64,000 nucleotides of DNA from CAMCXE01 sp036520615 (GTDB taxonomy: Bacteria > Pseudomonadota > Gammaproteobacteria > Pseudomonadales > Cellvibrionaceae). A program made the position numbers and the translations under genes. Every line of letters starts with the position of its first letter. Positions within the stretch are counted from its first letter, which is position 1. The stretch is from assembly GCA_036520615.1 (NCBI GenBank), contig DATDJI010000050.1:1-64000 (forward strand), read 5' to 3'. Positions 25,280 through 34,408 of the stretch are shown here, in pieces. The notes beneath the pieces are model-generated. The model was given only the letters and a program-made list of their open reading frames with translations, did no database searches and had not been told where the DNA came from.

Positions 25280-27643
25280 TTAGGGTGTAAATTTAACTTC
25301 AACTTTCTGCGTAATTACATGGCAGATTTCGGCGCTAACTTTGGCTTTAAGAGTTTGCGTAGCATAGCCTTTTAAGTTTGCGGTAATTGTGTAGCTGCCG
25401 ATGCGCTCACCCGCGCCAGAATACACGCATTCAGTGCGGCTTTCGGTCGGATAATATCCTTTTGGCCGTTCGCTAAAAGTACCTTCTTGTATTTCCACTA
25501 CTGCATCGCACGCGGCGGCTTTTGCGGTATATACATGAATTTCAAGTCCCGAGCGGAACTCTGTTGTGCAATTGATAGGTTCTGGTGTGGGTTGCGGCTC
25601 AGGAGTTGGTTGCGGCTTAGGAGTGGGAATTGGCCCGTCAACACGCGTCGCATCTTCCCAACTGCTCGCCCAAACGGTACCGCCAACGCCGTAATAAACT
25701 GCATCACCATTTAATATCGTACGTCCATTGCCGTAATAGCGTGGTGAGAATTGTTGCTCGGTGCGTTTTTCGGTCACCATTGTGCCTGCTAAGGTTAAAT
25801 CCGCCTTATTGTCTGCAACTCCGTCTACCGAAAATAAAAACACACCAGAATATGCCCACTGATAATTTTGATCATAATTATTAATAGAAAAAGCAAAGCG
25901 AGTGTCTCCATTAGTCTGCGCAAGTACCGCTACCGCATGCAGATCATACAAAGCATCGGCGTTGCTCGCGTTGGTGCCAAAATATAAAGCTTTAACTGAG
26001 TTGGGTTTAGCAGGGTCGGTCACGTCAATTAATTCAGTTTTTATGCCGTTTGCACGGCCAGTTTCATCGGCGCTTTGCCCAAGCGTAAATAAATAATTGT
26101 CCCCCACCGGATGTAAATAAGTAGCGAACCCTGGGACCTGTAATTCGCCGATAATAGCGGGGTCCGTGGGTGTTTTAAGGTCTATTACATACAGTGGATC
26201 TGTGCGACGGAAAGTCACCACATAAGCGCGCTCGCCAACAAAACGTGCGCCAAAAATTTGCTCGCCGGGTTTGCCTATTCGCTCGGGATGTTGAGCGTTA
26301 GGCAGCTGGCTAATTACCGCTAAGTCCCCTTTTTGCTCCTTAAGGACAATGAGTTTGTGCTCGGTATCCTGATTGATAAATTCACTAGTTAATACGCGGA
26401 CAAAGCCATCTTTCTCATTTAGCCTAAAGGATAAATCGCCATTTATTTGCCCGGATACACTGCCGGTAGCCGAATAACTAGCGCCTTTTTCGCCCAGTGT
26501 AAATTGGTGAATAAGCGTCTTATTGCTGCCATTAAGCGACGCCACATTAGCAGTTAAAAAAGCGTGTTTTTCATTCATTGTGAAATTTTGCATCGGTGCA
26601 TTTATACAAGTACTGCCGAGCAACGTTTTGGTGTTTAAATTTACCGCAGTAATGTGCACGAGGCTTGGAAAGCCTTGATGACTATCCACACCTGTAGGCA
26701 CCATACAATTATCGGTTAGAGGCTTATCAGCCTGCTGGTCGAAATGGTATTTAGGCATTAAATCCGCAAGCGGAGCCTTTTGCAGAATCTGCTCATTGGC
26801 ATCTTGTTGTGCTGAATTTAATTCAGCAGGTTTTAACTCGTCTAACCAGGGATCAAATCGTGTGAATACATACAGAATATCGCCAATTTTGCGCGAATCC
26901 ATTAAGCGGCCTTGTAGCGTTAACTGCTGAACTACTTTGGGCTTCGCCGTCTGACTCACATCGCTCCACTCAATAATTAATTTGCCGTTCTGAGGTCGAT
27001 AATAAATAGGCGGAGCGATGGCCAGTGCTGCTCCTGCACTGGCGGCTGCATTAGCGCTGGCCGCAGGCAATCCAATAGCTATATTGATACCGGGCATCCA
27101 AATCGGCCCTATGTTGCCGTATTCGCTGTTAAGACTTATCGCGTAGGCGGTTTTGCCTTGATTTTGCTGCAGGTAAATACCCTGCGTTGTTACCGTTTGA
27201 TTTGCCGGCTGTTCGCTGATGAGCGCTGCCTTGCTGTCGCTCGCGGCTTGGAAAATACGCATGCCTTGCTGATAGTTGGCGGCCCAATACCAATATTGGC
27301 CGTCGTATTTGGCAGCATCAGCCTCATCGACGCCACTAATATGCACATTCGTCTCGGAAAAATTCCCCGCTCCTGCGCCACTATTAGTGGGAACCGGTTG
27401 AGCAATTCCACCGGTAGGCTGCGCTGTGTCTCTCACGTAGGTATTCTTTTGGCTAAGCTGTAAACGTAGGCCATTTTTTAAATGCGCTTCTGCTGCCGTT
27501 TTACTTGGGGTGCTCAGAGGATTATCGGATTGAGCGGTCGCTTTTAATTGGCTGTAATCGATATGAGTTTGTTCGTTGGTCTTTTCACCGGAGCAGCCTA
27601 GTAACAGACAGCTGACCGTAAGCCCTACTAAATGTGTCTTCAT
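25280..27643 (-). CDS. Secreted beta-propeller domain lipoprotein (PF09826-like)
   Basis: This is a 787-residue lipoprotein with signal peptide and lipobox (CLLLGCSG). The segment NVHISGVDEADAAKYDGQYWY near residue 115 is the hallmark I know from the family of secreted proteins with a C-terminal beta-propeller distantly related to WD-40 (PF09826). Propeller-like repeats such as ERAYVVTFRRTDPLYVIDL and YLFTLGQSADETG run to about residue 660. A proline-rich linker (PKPQPTPEPQPTPEP) then leads to a small C-terminal domain with conserved cysteines. Start: ATG with GGGAGA upstream. Function unknown; surface-exposed binding or protease-inhibitor-like roles are only guesses. Confidence 0.75.
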   Translation of the reverse strand: MKTHLVGLTVSCLLLGCSGEKTNEQTHIDYSQLKATAQSDNPLSTPSKTAAEAHLKNGLRLQLSQKNTYVRDTAQPTGGIAQPVPTNSGAGAGNFSETNVHISGVDEADAAKYDGQYWYWAANYQQGMRIFQAASDSKAALISEQPANQTVTTQGIYLQQNQGKTAYAISLNSEYGNIGPIWMPGINIAIGLPAASANAAASAGAALAIAPPIYYRPQNGKLIIEWSDVSQTAKPKVVQQLTLQGRLMDSRKIGDILYVFTRFDPWLDELKPAELNSAQQDANEQILQKAPLADLMPKYHFDQQADKPLTDNCMVPTGVDSHQGFPSLVHITAVNLNTKTLLGSTCINAPMQNFTMNEKHAFLTANVASLNGSNKTLIHQFTLGEKGASYSATGSVSGQINGDLSFRLNEKDGFVRVLTSEFINQDTEHKLIVLKEQKGDLAVISQLPNAQHPERIGKPGEQIFGARFVGERAYVVTFRRTDPLYVIDLKTPTDPAIIGELQVPGFATYLHPVGDNYLFTLGQSADETGRANGIKTELIDVTDPAKPNSVKALYFGTNASNADALYDLHAVAVLAQTNGDTRFAFSINNYDQNYQWAYSGVFLFSVDGVADNKADLTLAGTMVTEKRTEQQFSPRYYGNGRTILNGDAVYYGVGGTVWASSWEDATRVDGPIPTPKPQPTPEPQPTPEPINCTTEFRSGLEIHVYTAKAAACDAVVEIQEGTFSERPKGYYPTESRTECVYSGAGERIGSYTITANLKGYATQTLKAKVSAEICHVITQKVEVKFTP

Positions 27644-27993
27644 GATAATCTCCCAAAGTGTGGTGATATTCTTTATTAGATGCCAGAGAGAATAAATATT
27701 TACCTGGCAGGAGCAGCTTTGCTACGTATAGATACCGATGGAGCTAATATGGCTAGTGCTTAGGCGCCTGCAAATTAACGGATAAATTGACAGGCAATTT
27801 TTTGGATATGTTCTGACCTATTCACATAGATATAGTGTTAATTTCGCTTTGGCATACTAGAAAAGCTTGAATGTAAAAACTGTTAACAAATTGTAAACGC
27901 CGATTGTTTTGCGGCCTGGTTCACTGTTTTCATGTGTTTATCATCTGAACCGCTTCCATACCACGATTTTTTGTCTTCTTTAGTGGAATCTCC
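27644..27993. other. Divergent intergenic region before the PPTase gene
   Basis: About 350 bases between the leftward propeller lipoprotein and the rightward PPTase gene. It is AT-rich, contains a TTGACA at 27787-27792 without a matched -10, and has no supported gene or RNA. Confidence 0.45.
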
Positions 27994-28734
27994 ATGCGGA
28001 TTATTGACGTATTTTTATGCCGTTTAGCGGATTTTAATGGCCAAAGCGCCAATGACAGAGCGCTTTATTTAGACGCGCAGGAACTGGTGCGCTTTGAGCG
28101 CTTTAAGTTTGATCAGCACCGCCAGGCATTTTTAGCTAGTCGTGTACTGTTAAAAACAGCTTTGGCATCTCGGCTTAATTGTGCGATTTCTCAATTGGCA
28201 TTTACATCAGGCCCACAGGGTAAACCCGAATTAATAGCGGAATTAAACCAGGACGCTTGGCAGTTTAATTTAACTCATAGCGACAAATGGGCGCTGGTGG
28301 CGATTGATAAGCAAGCGGTTGGCATCGATACAGAAAATATGCAGCGTTCCACGAATATTCTTAATATAGCGCGGCATAATTTCCATCCGTTGGAAGTTGA
28401 CTTTTTAACCGGCAAAGCAAATGAACCGCGCTGGGGATTTTATTATTGGATGCTCAAAGAGGCCTATATTAAATATTTAGGTGTGGGCCTTAGCCAATCG
28501 TTACTGGAATTTTATTTCGTGTGGCAGCAACCTTTATTATTTGGCAGCGAAAAATCCTTACCCGTGCCTGCAGCTGCTGTATTTAGTTGGGCAGAAGATG
28601 AAGTTGCAGCGTTGTGTTATTCGCCTTCTTCTAATGTAACCCTGCGCGTACAGCAACTTACGCGCGAGGGTGTTTGGGTACCTTTGGATTTTCACCTATT
28701 AACGCAAACGGCAGCGGGCTTGTCTGCTAATTAA
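27994..28734 (+). CDS. 4'-phosphopantetheinyl transferase (Sfp type)
   Basis: This 246-residue enzyme moves phosphopantetheine from CoA to carrier proteins. It has the two Sfp/HetI-type signatures: the magnesium-binding VGIDTE near residue 108 and WMLKEAYIKYLGVGL near residue 150, with the phosphate-binding NLTHSDKWALVAI before the first. The length fits the two-lobed Sfp type rather than the small AcpS type, so it could serve polyketide, nonribosomal peptide or fatty-acid-like systems encoded elsewhere. No carrier protein gene is in the window. The two genes that follow on the right are pseudogenes. Confidence 0.88.
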   Translation: MRIIDVFLCRLADFNGQSANDRALYLDAQELVRFERFKFDQHRQAFLASRVLLKTALASRLNCAISQLAFTSGPQGKPELIAELNQDAWQFNLTHSDKWALVAIDKQAVGIDTENMQRSTNILNIARHNFHPLEVDFLTGKANEPRWGFYYWMLKEAYIKYLGVGLSQSLLEFYFVWQQPLLFGSEKSLPVPAAAVFSWAEDEVAALCYSPSSNVTLRVQQLTREGVWVPLDFHLLTQTAAGLSAN

Positions 28735-28749
28735 ACGGCACATTTAACC

Positions 28750-29410
28750 TCATCGTGTAGAAGTGTTCTGCAAAACTTTTATACAGCTGGGCCGTAAGCG
28801 TAATCGCTCGACATAACTAATTAAATTTTCAGTATCGCTAAATAATGCTTGGCCATGGGGGTAGTGCCAATGAATAATCCAACATGGGCAGCAGTAACAG
28901 ATCCGCAAGGCTCAATTGATCACCCACCCAAAAGTATTTGTTGCTAAGGGCTGTGCTTAATAGTGCTAGATGGTTTTTTACCGCAGGTGTTACAGCTTGA
29001 ACTACATCATCACGCAATTGGCCGTTTTCACCCTTTGGAAATACAAATTCCAGCAAATACTGGCGAACAAAAATTAGATCGCTTTGGTGGTTGAACACCG
29101 CACACCATTGGTCGATTAGTGCCCGTTGTTGTGCGTTGTTACCTTATAGCGGGGAACTGCTAAATTGGTCATCTAGGTAGCGCAAAATACTTTGTGTTTC
29201 ACTGAGAATAAAATCATCTTGCACAAGAACCGGAATTTTACGCAGGGGATTAAGAGCTTTTAACTTGTCGGATCGAAGGCCGATTGGTTGTCCTTAATAT
29301 GTCATGCCTGAAATGTAGGGAATATTTTTTTCTTCACGGCAGATTAAAACGCCGCGAACTAGGTTACTAACGGTTACGCCTACAATATGAATGCTTATTT
29401 CTGACTCCAA
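28750..29410 (-). pseudogene. Decayed glutathione S-transferase
   Basis: Conceptual translation from a TTG at 29410 gives a near full-length GST. The N-terminal thioredoxin-like part includes LKALNPLRKIPVLVQDD and SETQSILRYLDD. The helical domain includes the WVGDQLSLADLLLLPMLDY signature. It carries two in-frame stops (after GMTY, near 29297, and after SSPL, near 29144). There is also a frameshift near 28860, after which the frame continues as LFSDTENLISYVERLRLRP to a TGA at 28750. It faces a TetR gene that is also broken. The multiple lesions argue against sequencing error. An 86-codon internal open frame (28838-29098) remains but is only a fragment. Confidence 0.88.
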
Positions 29411-29641
29411 AATTAAATGTTGTTAAATAGCATTGTTAAAAACGGGAAAATAGAGCGCTAAATAAGCTGCGAATTTAAGTGCTGTAAATTCCACGCGCAA
29501 ATTTAATCTATGCACGCTAAGCTTATAAAAATAATTTTTACGCCTCATCTTTCGTTGACAGATTAAACGCTTTCACTATATGTTCAAGAATATATAGTAA
29601 AAATCTCTTAACCTTGCTTTTTAAAATGCTGTAGGAATTTT

Positions 29642-30210
29642 ATGAGCTGACACCCTGAACACAAAGAAGCCACGCGTGAGAGTATTTTACTCGCCGCTGC
29701 GGAGTTATTTACTCAGGCGGGATTCGACGCCGTAGGTATTGAGCAGGTGATGGAGCGAGCCGGGATGAAACGCGGAACATTTTATGCTCACTTTAAATCC
29801 AAAATTGATTTATACGCCGAAGCGATAGTGATGATGGGCCAGCGCTTAGTGGCGCAGAGCGCGCAACGAGGAATGGATTTTATCGGCTTCGTACAGACTT
29901 ACTTAGCACCTGGACAGTCGGGGCAGCAAACTGCTTGCCCACTAGCCTGTTAATCACTGATATTGCCAAGCGAGAGGAGCGTTTAAAAATTGTTTATGAG
30001 CAGTTATTCGCAGGATTTGTAACGCATTTACAAGGTTTAAATCGCGATCTTGACGAGCAAGCAGCGCAAGCCAGTAGTTTAATTGGCGCGCAAGCGGTTT
30101 CCCGTGCGATAAATTCAGCTGCGATGGCAGAGCGTTTATTGCTGTCTGCCCAGCACAATATTATTAATATTTATGCTGTGAAAAAGGCAGAAGCACAATT
30201 AAAGAATTGA
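29642..30210 (+). pseudogene. Decayed TetR-family regulator
   Basis: From the ATG at 29642 the third codon is TGA. Ignoring it, translation gives a typical TetR DNA-binding domain: ATRESILLAAAELF, then FDAVGIEQVMERAGMKRGTFY, then AHFKSKIDLYAEA. After TACPLA (near 29945) the frame stops, and a +1/-1 shift restores the ligand domain (SLLITDIAKREERLK to the stop at 30210). So there is one nonsense and one frameshift lesion in an otherwise complete gene of about 188 codons. It is divergent from the decayed GST gene and was probably its regulator. Confidence 0.9.
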
Positions 30211-30234
30211 AGCTAATGAGGCTTTAAATTTCGA

Positions 30235-30381
30235 TTACTCAGGTTGCGTAAGCGCAAAACCTTGTTGTAATTCTGGAGGCAGGGCAGATTTTTTATGCAA
30301 AACGTTGGTTACCCCTAAACCGCTCACTAATACGCCTACAACAAAAATGATTGCTGCAAGAGATAGTACGTCAGTTCGCAT
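30235..30381 (-). CDS. Small single-span membrane protein (48 residues)
   Basis: An open frame of 48 codons starts at an ATG at 30381 with a weak GAGG element about nine bases upstream. The peptide begins MRTDVLSLAAIIFVVGVLVS, which is one clean transmembrane helix (about residues 5-27). A short basic segment (HKKS) and a polar tail ending LTQPE follow. I do not recognise a family. The frame is intact beside two pseudogenes, and the amphipathic membrane design argues for a real gene, but length alone cannot prove it. Confidence 0.5.
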   Translation of the reverse strand: MRTDVLSLAAIIFVVGVLVSGLGVTNVLHKKSALPPELQQGFALTQPE

Positions 30382-30728
30382 CGGTGGTAGCCTCGCAATA
30401 TTCGTTAGTATGAACAGAAGGTAAACGTGTGCGCTTTATACGCTTTTTTTTCGCAGTGCACAATCGGGGCTGAGAAAATTTCTTCAAGAAAAATAGATGG
30501 TTGTCGACTTTCGCGGCGCTTTTCATTCACGACCTAAAATACAACCGAGTTCGCACGCGCCCAGTTGAGACTGGCAGTTTTCAGTGCATATGGATTTATT
30601 GGCGGGCGATAAATGCAGAGACAAGTTTCCTCAGCAGCTAAAACGGAGGAGTTTACGAAGCGTTGACGTTACGCCTGCACTGTTGCAGGGTTAAACGTCT
30701 TTAGCCTAAGTGAATTTTACGCTATCTT
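30382..30728. other. Intergenic region downstream of ilvA
   Basis: About 350 bases with no supported gene. A small GCCTGCACTGTTGCAGG imperfect hairpin near 30675 could be part of the ilvA 3' end, but it lacks a T-run on the minus strand. Confidence 0.4.
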
Positions 30729-32249
30729 TTAAGCCAAAAAGATCTGATAGGCGGGGTTTTGGCTTTCATCCCAAAAGGGATAACCTAATTCATTTAACGC
30801 TGTAATAAGGTCTTGCCGAGAATCAGTAGGCACTTGTAACCCTACCAATACCCGGCCAAATGCCGCACCGTGGTTGCGGTAGTGGAAGAGCGAGATATTC
30901 CAGCGACCCGCCAATTTGCTTAAGAATTGCAGCAGGGCGCCAGGGCGCTCTGGGAATTCAAACCGCATGATAATTTCATTGGTTAATTGCCCGGGAGCGC
31001 AGCCGCCGACCATGTGGCGAATATGTAATTTAGCCATTTCATTATCGGAAAGGTCCGTCACGTCATAACCGTATTCGGTCAGCCGCTGGATTAAATCCTG
31101 CCTATCTGCTCGGTCGGGAGAGATTTGCAGGCCGACAAAAATATGCGCGCTTGCGCCGCTGCTTTGATAGCGGTAATTAAATTCCGTGATGGCCCGCTTG
31201 CCTAATAAAGTGCAGAATTCTAAATAACTGCCAGGCCGTTCAGGAATCGTAACCGCTAAAATCGCCTCGCGATTTTCGCTTATTTCAGTGCGTTCGGAGA
31301 TATAACGTAAGCGGTCAAAATTAGTATTGGCTCCGGAATCTACGGCGATAAAACTCTGGCCGGATATGCCTTCAGTTGCGATATATTTTTTTAATCCGGC
31401 GAGCGCTGCAGCCCCAGCAGGTTCGGTAATGGAGCGGTTGTCTTCGAAAATATCTTTAATTGCTGCACATATTTCATCACTGCTTACAGTAATGACGCCG
31501 TCGATGCACTCGCGCAATACGCGAAACGTCTCTTCTCCAATTTGCGCCACGGCAATTCCGTCGGCAAATAAACCTACTTGGGATAAAATCGTGCGCTCGC
31601 CTGAGCCTAAAGCTGCGGCAAGACAGGCAGAGTCTTCGGATTCAACGGCAAATACTTTTACATCACTACGTAAATATTTAATGTAGGCGGCCATGCCGGC
31701 ACATAATCCGCCGCCACCTACCGGTATAAATACGGCGTCTAACGGATGTGGGTGTTGGCGCAAAATCTCCATGGCTACTGTGCCTTGGCCTGCAATTACA
31801 TCCGGGTCATCAAACGGGTGGATGTACACCATGCCTTGCTCTGCCACTAATTGTTTGGCAAAGGCTGCGGCTTCGTCGTAACTATCGCCTTGTAATTCCA
31901 CCGTTGCGCCGCGGCGTTTTACCGCATCAACTTTAATTGCAGGCGTGGTGCGCGGCATGACTATAGTGGCTTTAACGCCTAAATGCTGGGCAGCTAAGGC
32001 TAAGCCTTGCGCGTGATTTCCCGCCGAGGCTGCAACAACTCCCGCGCTTAATTCTTCCGGGGATAATTGCAAAAGCTTGTTATAGGCGCCGCGAATTTTG
32101 AAGGAAAAAACCGGCTGCAAGTCTTCACGCTTGAGCCAAACTTGGTTTTTGCAGCGGGCTGATATTAGCGGCGCAAATTCCAGCGGAGTTTCCTCGGCTA
32201 AATCGTAAATGCGGGCATTTAAAATACGCTTGATGTAGGACTGGGGCAT
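30729..32249 (-). CDS. ilvA: Threonine ammonia-lyase, biosynthetic
   Basis: This 506-residue PLP enzyme deaminates threonine to 2-oxobutanoate, the first committed step to isoleucine. The PLP lysine is in FSFKIRGAYNKL near residue 58. SAGNHAQG, the glycine loop GGGGLCAG and DSGANTNFDRLRY follow. Two ACT-like regulatory domains occupy the C-terminal third (ILAVTIPERPGSYLEF and MRFEFPERPGALLQF), as in the isoleucine-inhibited biosynthetic form. The length matches E. coli IlvA. The gene stands alone and is divergent from sseA. Confidence 0.95.
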   Translation of the reverse strand: MPQSYIKRILNARIYDLAEETPLEFAPLISARCKNQVWLKREDLQPVFSFKIRGAYNKLLQLSPEELSAGVVAASAGNHAQGLALAAQHLGVKATIVMPRTTPAIKVDAVKRRGATVELQGDSYDEAAAFAKQLVAEQGMVYIHPFDDPDVIAGQGTVAMEILRQHPHPLDAVFIPVGGGGLCAGMAAYIKYLRSDVKVFAVESEDSACLAAALGSGERTILSQVGLFADGIAVAQIGEETFRVLRECIDGVITVSSDEICAAIKDIFEDNRSITEPAGAAALAGLKKYIATEGISGQSFIAVDSGANTNFDRLRYISERTEISENREAILAVTIPERPGSYLEFCTLLGKRAITEFNYRYQSSGASAHIFVGLQISPDRADRQDLIQRLTEYGYDVTDLSDNEMAKLHIRHMVGGCAPGQLTNEIIMRFEFPERPGALLQFLSKLAGRWNISLFHYRNHGAAFGRVLVGLQVPTDSRQDLITALNELGYPFWDESQNPAYQIFLA

Positions 32250-32410
32250 AATCGCAGGTGCAAAAAACGCTAATGGTACCCTGATTAAACAATAAAAGGC
32301 TAAGCCACGAGCGAAAAACCGGTATAGATGAACCCGTGGTTAAATCACCGCCCGAGTGGTTGCTTAACAATCTTGCTCGCTTGCCTTACGCATTTAGTTT
32401 TGGAGAAATC

Positions 32411-33244
32411 ATGTCAATTCATGCACCACTGCTTTCTATCAAATGGCTTCAACAACATTTAAACGATGAGAATGTGATTGTTCTTGATGCCAGTATGGCG
32501 CCACCGGGGCAGCCACTGTATGCACCAGCTGCCATTATCCCCAAGGCGCGTCGGTTTGATTTTGATAAGCAGGTCTGTGATACAGGCAGTGACCTTCCCC
32601 ATATGATGCCAAGTGCCGACGAATTTACTCGGGCGGCGCAGGCCTTGGGAATTAACGATGATTCCATCATAGTGGCATACGACCACATAGGGCTGTTTGC
32701 CAGCCCGCGTGCTTGGTGGATGTTTAAAAGCATGGGGCACAAAGCGGTGTATGTGCTCGATGGCGGCTTGCCCGCATGGATAAATGCAGGCTTGCCGGCA
32801 ATTAATAATTATGCGGTGGCGCCGTCGTTCGGTAATTTTCAGGCGTGCCCTAGGCCGAATTATTTTGTCGGTCAAACGCAAGTGCTCAATGCGCTGGGTA
32901 GTGCACACACGCGTATTCTCGATGCGCGCCCGACTGGCCGTTTTGAAGGCAGTATTGCCGAGCCGCGTCCCGGGCTGCGTGCAGGCCATATGCCAGGAGC
33001 CGTGTCAGTTCCAGCTACTTGCGTGCAGCAAAGCGGGCATTTGTTGGCAGCGGAGGAGGAGTTAACCCGGTTGTTAGGAGCTCCAGGTTCCATTATCTGC
33101 ACGTGCGGCTCGGGTGTAACCGCTTGTGTGCTGGCATTAGCTGCAGTAGTTGCTGGTTTTAGCGAGGTTGCTGTTTACGATGGTAGTTGGAGTGAATGGG
33201 GCAAGCCTGAGCTTAATTTACCGGTGGTAACAGGTGCAGCTTGA
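32411..33244 (+). CDS. sseA: 3-mercaptopyruvate/thiosulfate sulfurtransferase
   Basis: This 277-residue two-domain rhodanese starts at the ATG at 32411 (TGGAGA upstream); an in-frame ATG 75 bases earlier overlaps the divergent promoter region and lacks support. The inactive N-terminal rhodanese domain has YDHIGLFASPRAWWMF and VYVLDGGLPAW. The C-terminal domain has LDARPTGRFEG and the active loop CTCGSGVTAC. The CGSGVTA form is that of mercaptopyruvate sulfurtransferases, not the CRKGVTA of thiosulfate sulfurtransferases. It is probably cytosolic. Confidence 0.9.
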   Translation: MSIHAPLLSIKWLQQHLNDENVIVLDASMAPPGQPLYAPAAIIPKARRFDFDKQVCDTGSDLPHMMPSADEFTRAAQALGINDDSIIVAYDHIGLFASPRAWWMFKSMGHKAVYVLDGGLPAWINAGLPAINNYAVAPSFGNFQACPRPNYFVGQTQVLNALGSAHTRILDARPTGRFEGSIAEPRPGLRAGHMPGAVSVPATCVQQSGHLLAAEEELTRLLGAPGSIICTCGSGVTACVLALAAVVAGFSEVAVYDGSWSEWGKPELNLPVVTGAA

Positions 33245-33435
33245 GATTGTTGGCTAGTCGGCAGTGAGTGGGCCGATACTTAAATTAAGCGCTAATAGAA
33301 AGCATATGCGCCTATTTCTTTGCATTGCGCTGAGCGTTTTAGGGGCGGGTTTGATATTGTGAAGACCTAGGCAAACTTACTGCTTCGCCCGCGTATCACG
33401 CTGTTTACATTTAAATAATTCAAAAGGGGAGCCAT

Positions 33436-33765
33436 GTGAAAAAGTTTCACCTAGCCTTAGGTGTGGCCGATATCGCCGCAAGTGTGGAGGAATACTCGGA
33501 GCGCTTACAGGCTCAGCCTGCTGTTGTAGTGCCGGGTGAATACGCGCTGTGGCGCACGGCCCATCTAAATTTTTCCGTGCGCAAAGTGGAGGCCGGCCAA
33601 GTTGGGCAATTGCGTCACTTGGGATGGGAGGATCCGCATGCGCAAGAATTTAGTTGCAGTGAGGACTGCAATGGCATTGGTTGGGAGCACTTTAATCTTC
33701 AGCAACAATTAGATGAAATAGCGTTGGCTTGGCCCGGCTCGGTAAAAGGCTCAGGGCGTGTATAA
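33436..33765 (+). CDS. VOC (glyoxalase-like) family protein
   Basis: This 109-residue protein starts at a GTG at 33436 with GGGGAG upstream; the ATG three bases before is followed at once by a stop. FHLALGVADIAASVEEYSERL is the usual first beta-alpha unit of the vicinal oxygen chelate fold, with HLNFSVRK and QLRHLGWED following. The length fits a half-size VOC domain that works as a dimer. The final 30 residues contain two cysteines (FSCSEDCNGIGWEHF). It lies between sseA and ruvC. Substrate unknown. Confidence 0.7.
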   Translation: MKKFHLALGVADIAASVEEYSERLQAQPAVVVPGEYALWRTAHLNFSVRKVEAGQVGQLRHLGWEDPHAQEFSCSEDCNGIGWEHFNLQQQLDEIALAWPGSVKGSGRV

Positions 33766-33886
33766 CACAGCGCGCAACTTCCGCGATTTGCGAGCGCGTG
33801 CGGTGTCGTCTTATTCACGGCTGCGCCATGTTGGTTGACGCAGTGGTATCAGGGCCTGACACTACGGCATTTTCTAGGCGCAATGC

Positions 33887-34408
33887 ATGACATTAATTTT
33901 GGGTATCGACCCAGGCTCACGCAAAACTGGCTATGGACTTATTCAGCAGCAGGGCCAGCGCTTAAGCTACTGTGCCAGTGGTGTGATTCGCCCACCGATA
34001 GACGCGCCTTTAAGTGAACGCCTCAAAGTAATTTTTGACGGCATATCCCAAATCATTGCCGCACACGCTCCCGCACAGTTTGCGATTGAACAAATCTTTA
34101 TGGCTAAAAACGCCTCAAGTGCTCTAAAGCTGGGGCAGGCGAGAGGTGTGGCGTTATTGGCTGCAGCTTGTGCAGGGCTAACGGTATACGAATATGAAGC
34201 GCGCAAGGTGAAGCAGGCGGTAGTGGGCACTGGCGCCGCCGATAAAACTCAAGTACAGCATATGGTGAAAAGTCTTTTAAAGTTGGTGGCTTCCCCGCAA
34301 GAGGATGCCGCCGATGCTCTGGCCGTGGCCATCTGCCACGCCAATAGTTTTCATTTAACCGCCCGCGTTGAGCTCACCGGGCGCTTCAGCCGAGGGCGAT
34401 TGCGGTGA
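33887..34408 (+). CDS. ruvC: Crossover junction endodeoxyribonuclease RuvC
   Basis: RuvC resolves Holliday junctions as a dimer. The 173-residue protein keeps the four catalytic acids: Asp in LGIDPGSRKTGYG near residue 8, Glu in FAIEQIF, and two Asp in QEDAADALAVA near residue 143. The length is normal. It is the first gene of ruvCAB and its stop overlaps the GTG start of ruvA, so the two are translationally coupled. Confidence 0.96.
   Translation: MTLILGIDPGSRKTGYGLIQQQGQRLSYCASGVIRPPIDAPLSERLKVIFDGISQIIAAHAPAQFAIEQIFMAKNASSALKLGQARGVALLAAACAGLTVYEYEARKVKQAVVGTGAADKTQVQHMVKSLLKLVASPQEDAADALAVAICHANSFHLTARVELTGRFSRGRLR

Noticed and set aside
33306..33362. An 18-codon hydrophobic frame (MRLFLCIALSVLGAGLIL) between sseA and the VOC gene.
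   Set aside because: Looks like a signal or leader peptide but is too short, with no ribosome site and no attached gene.
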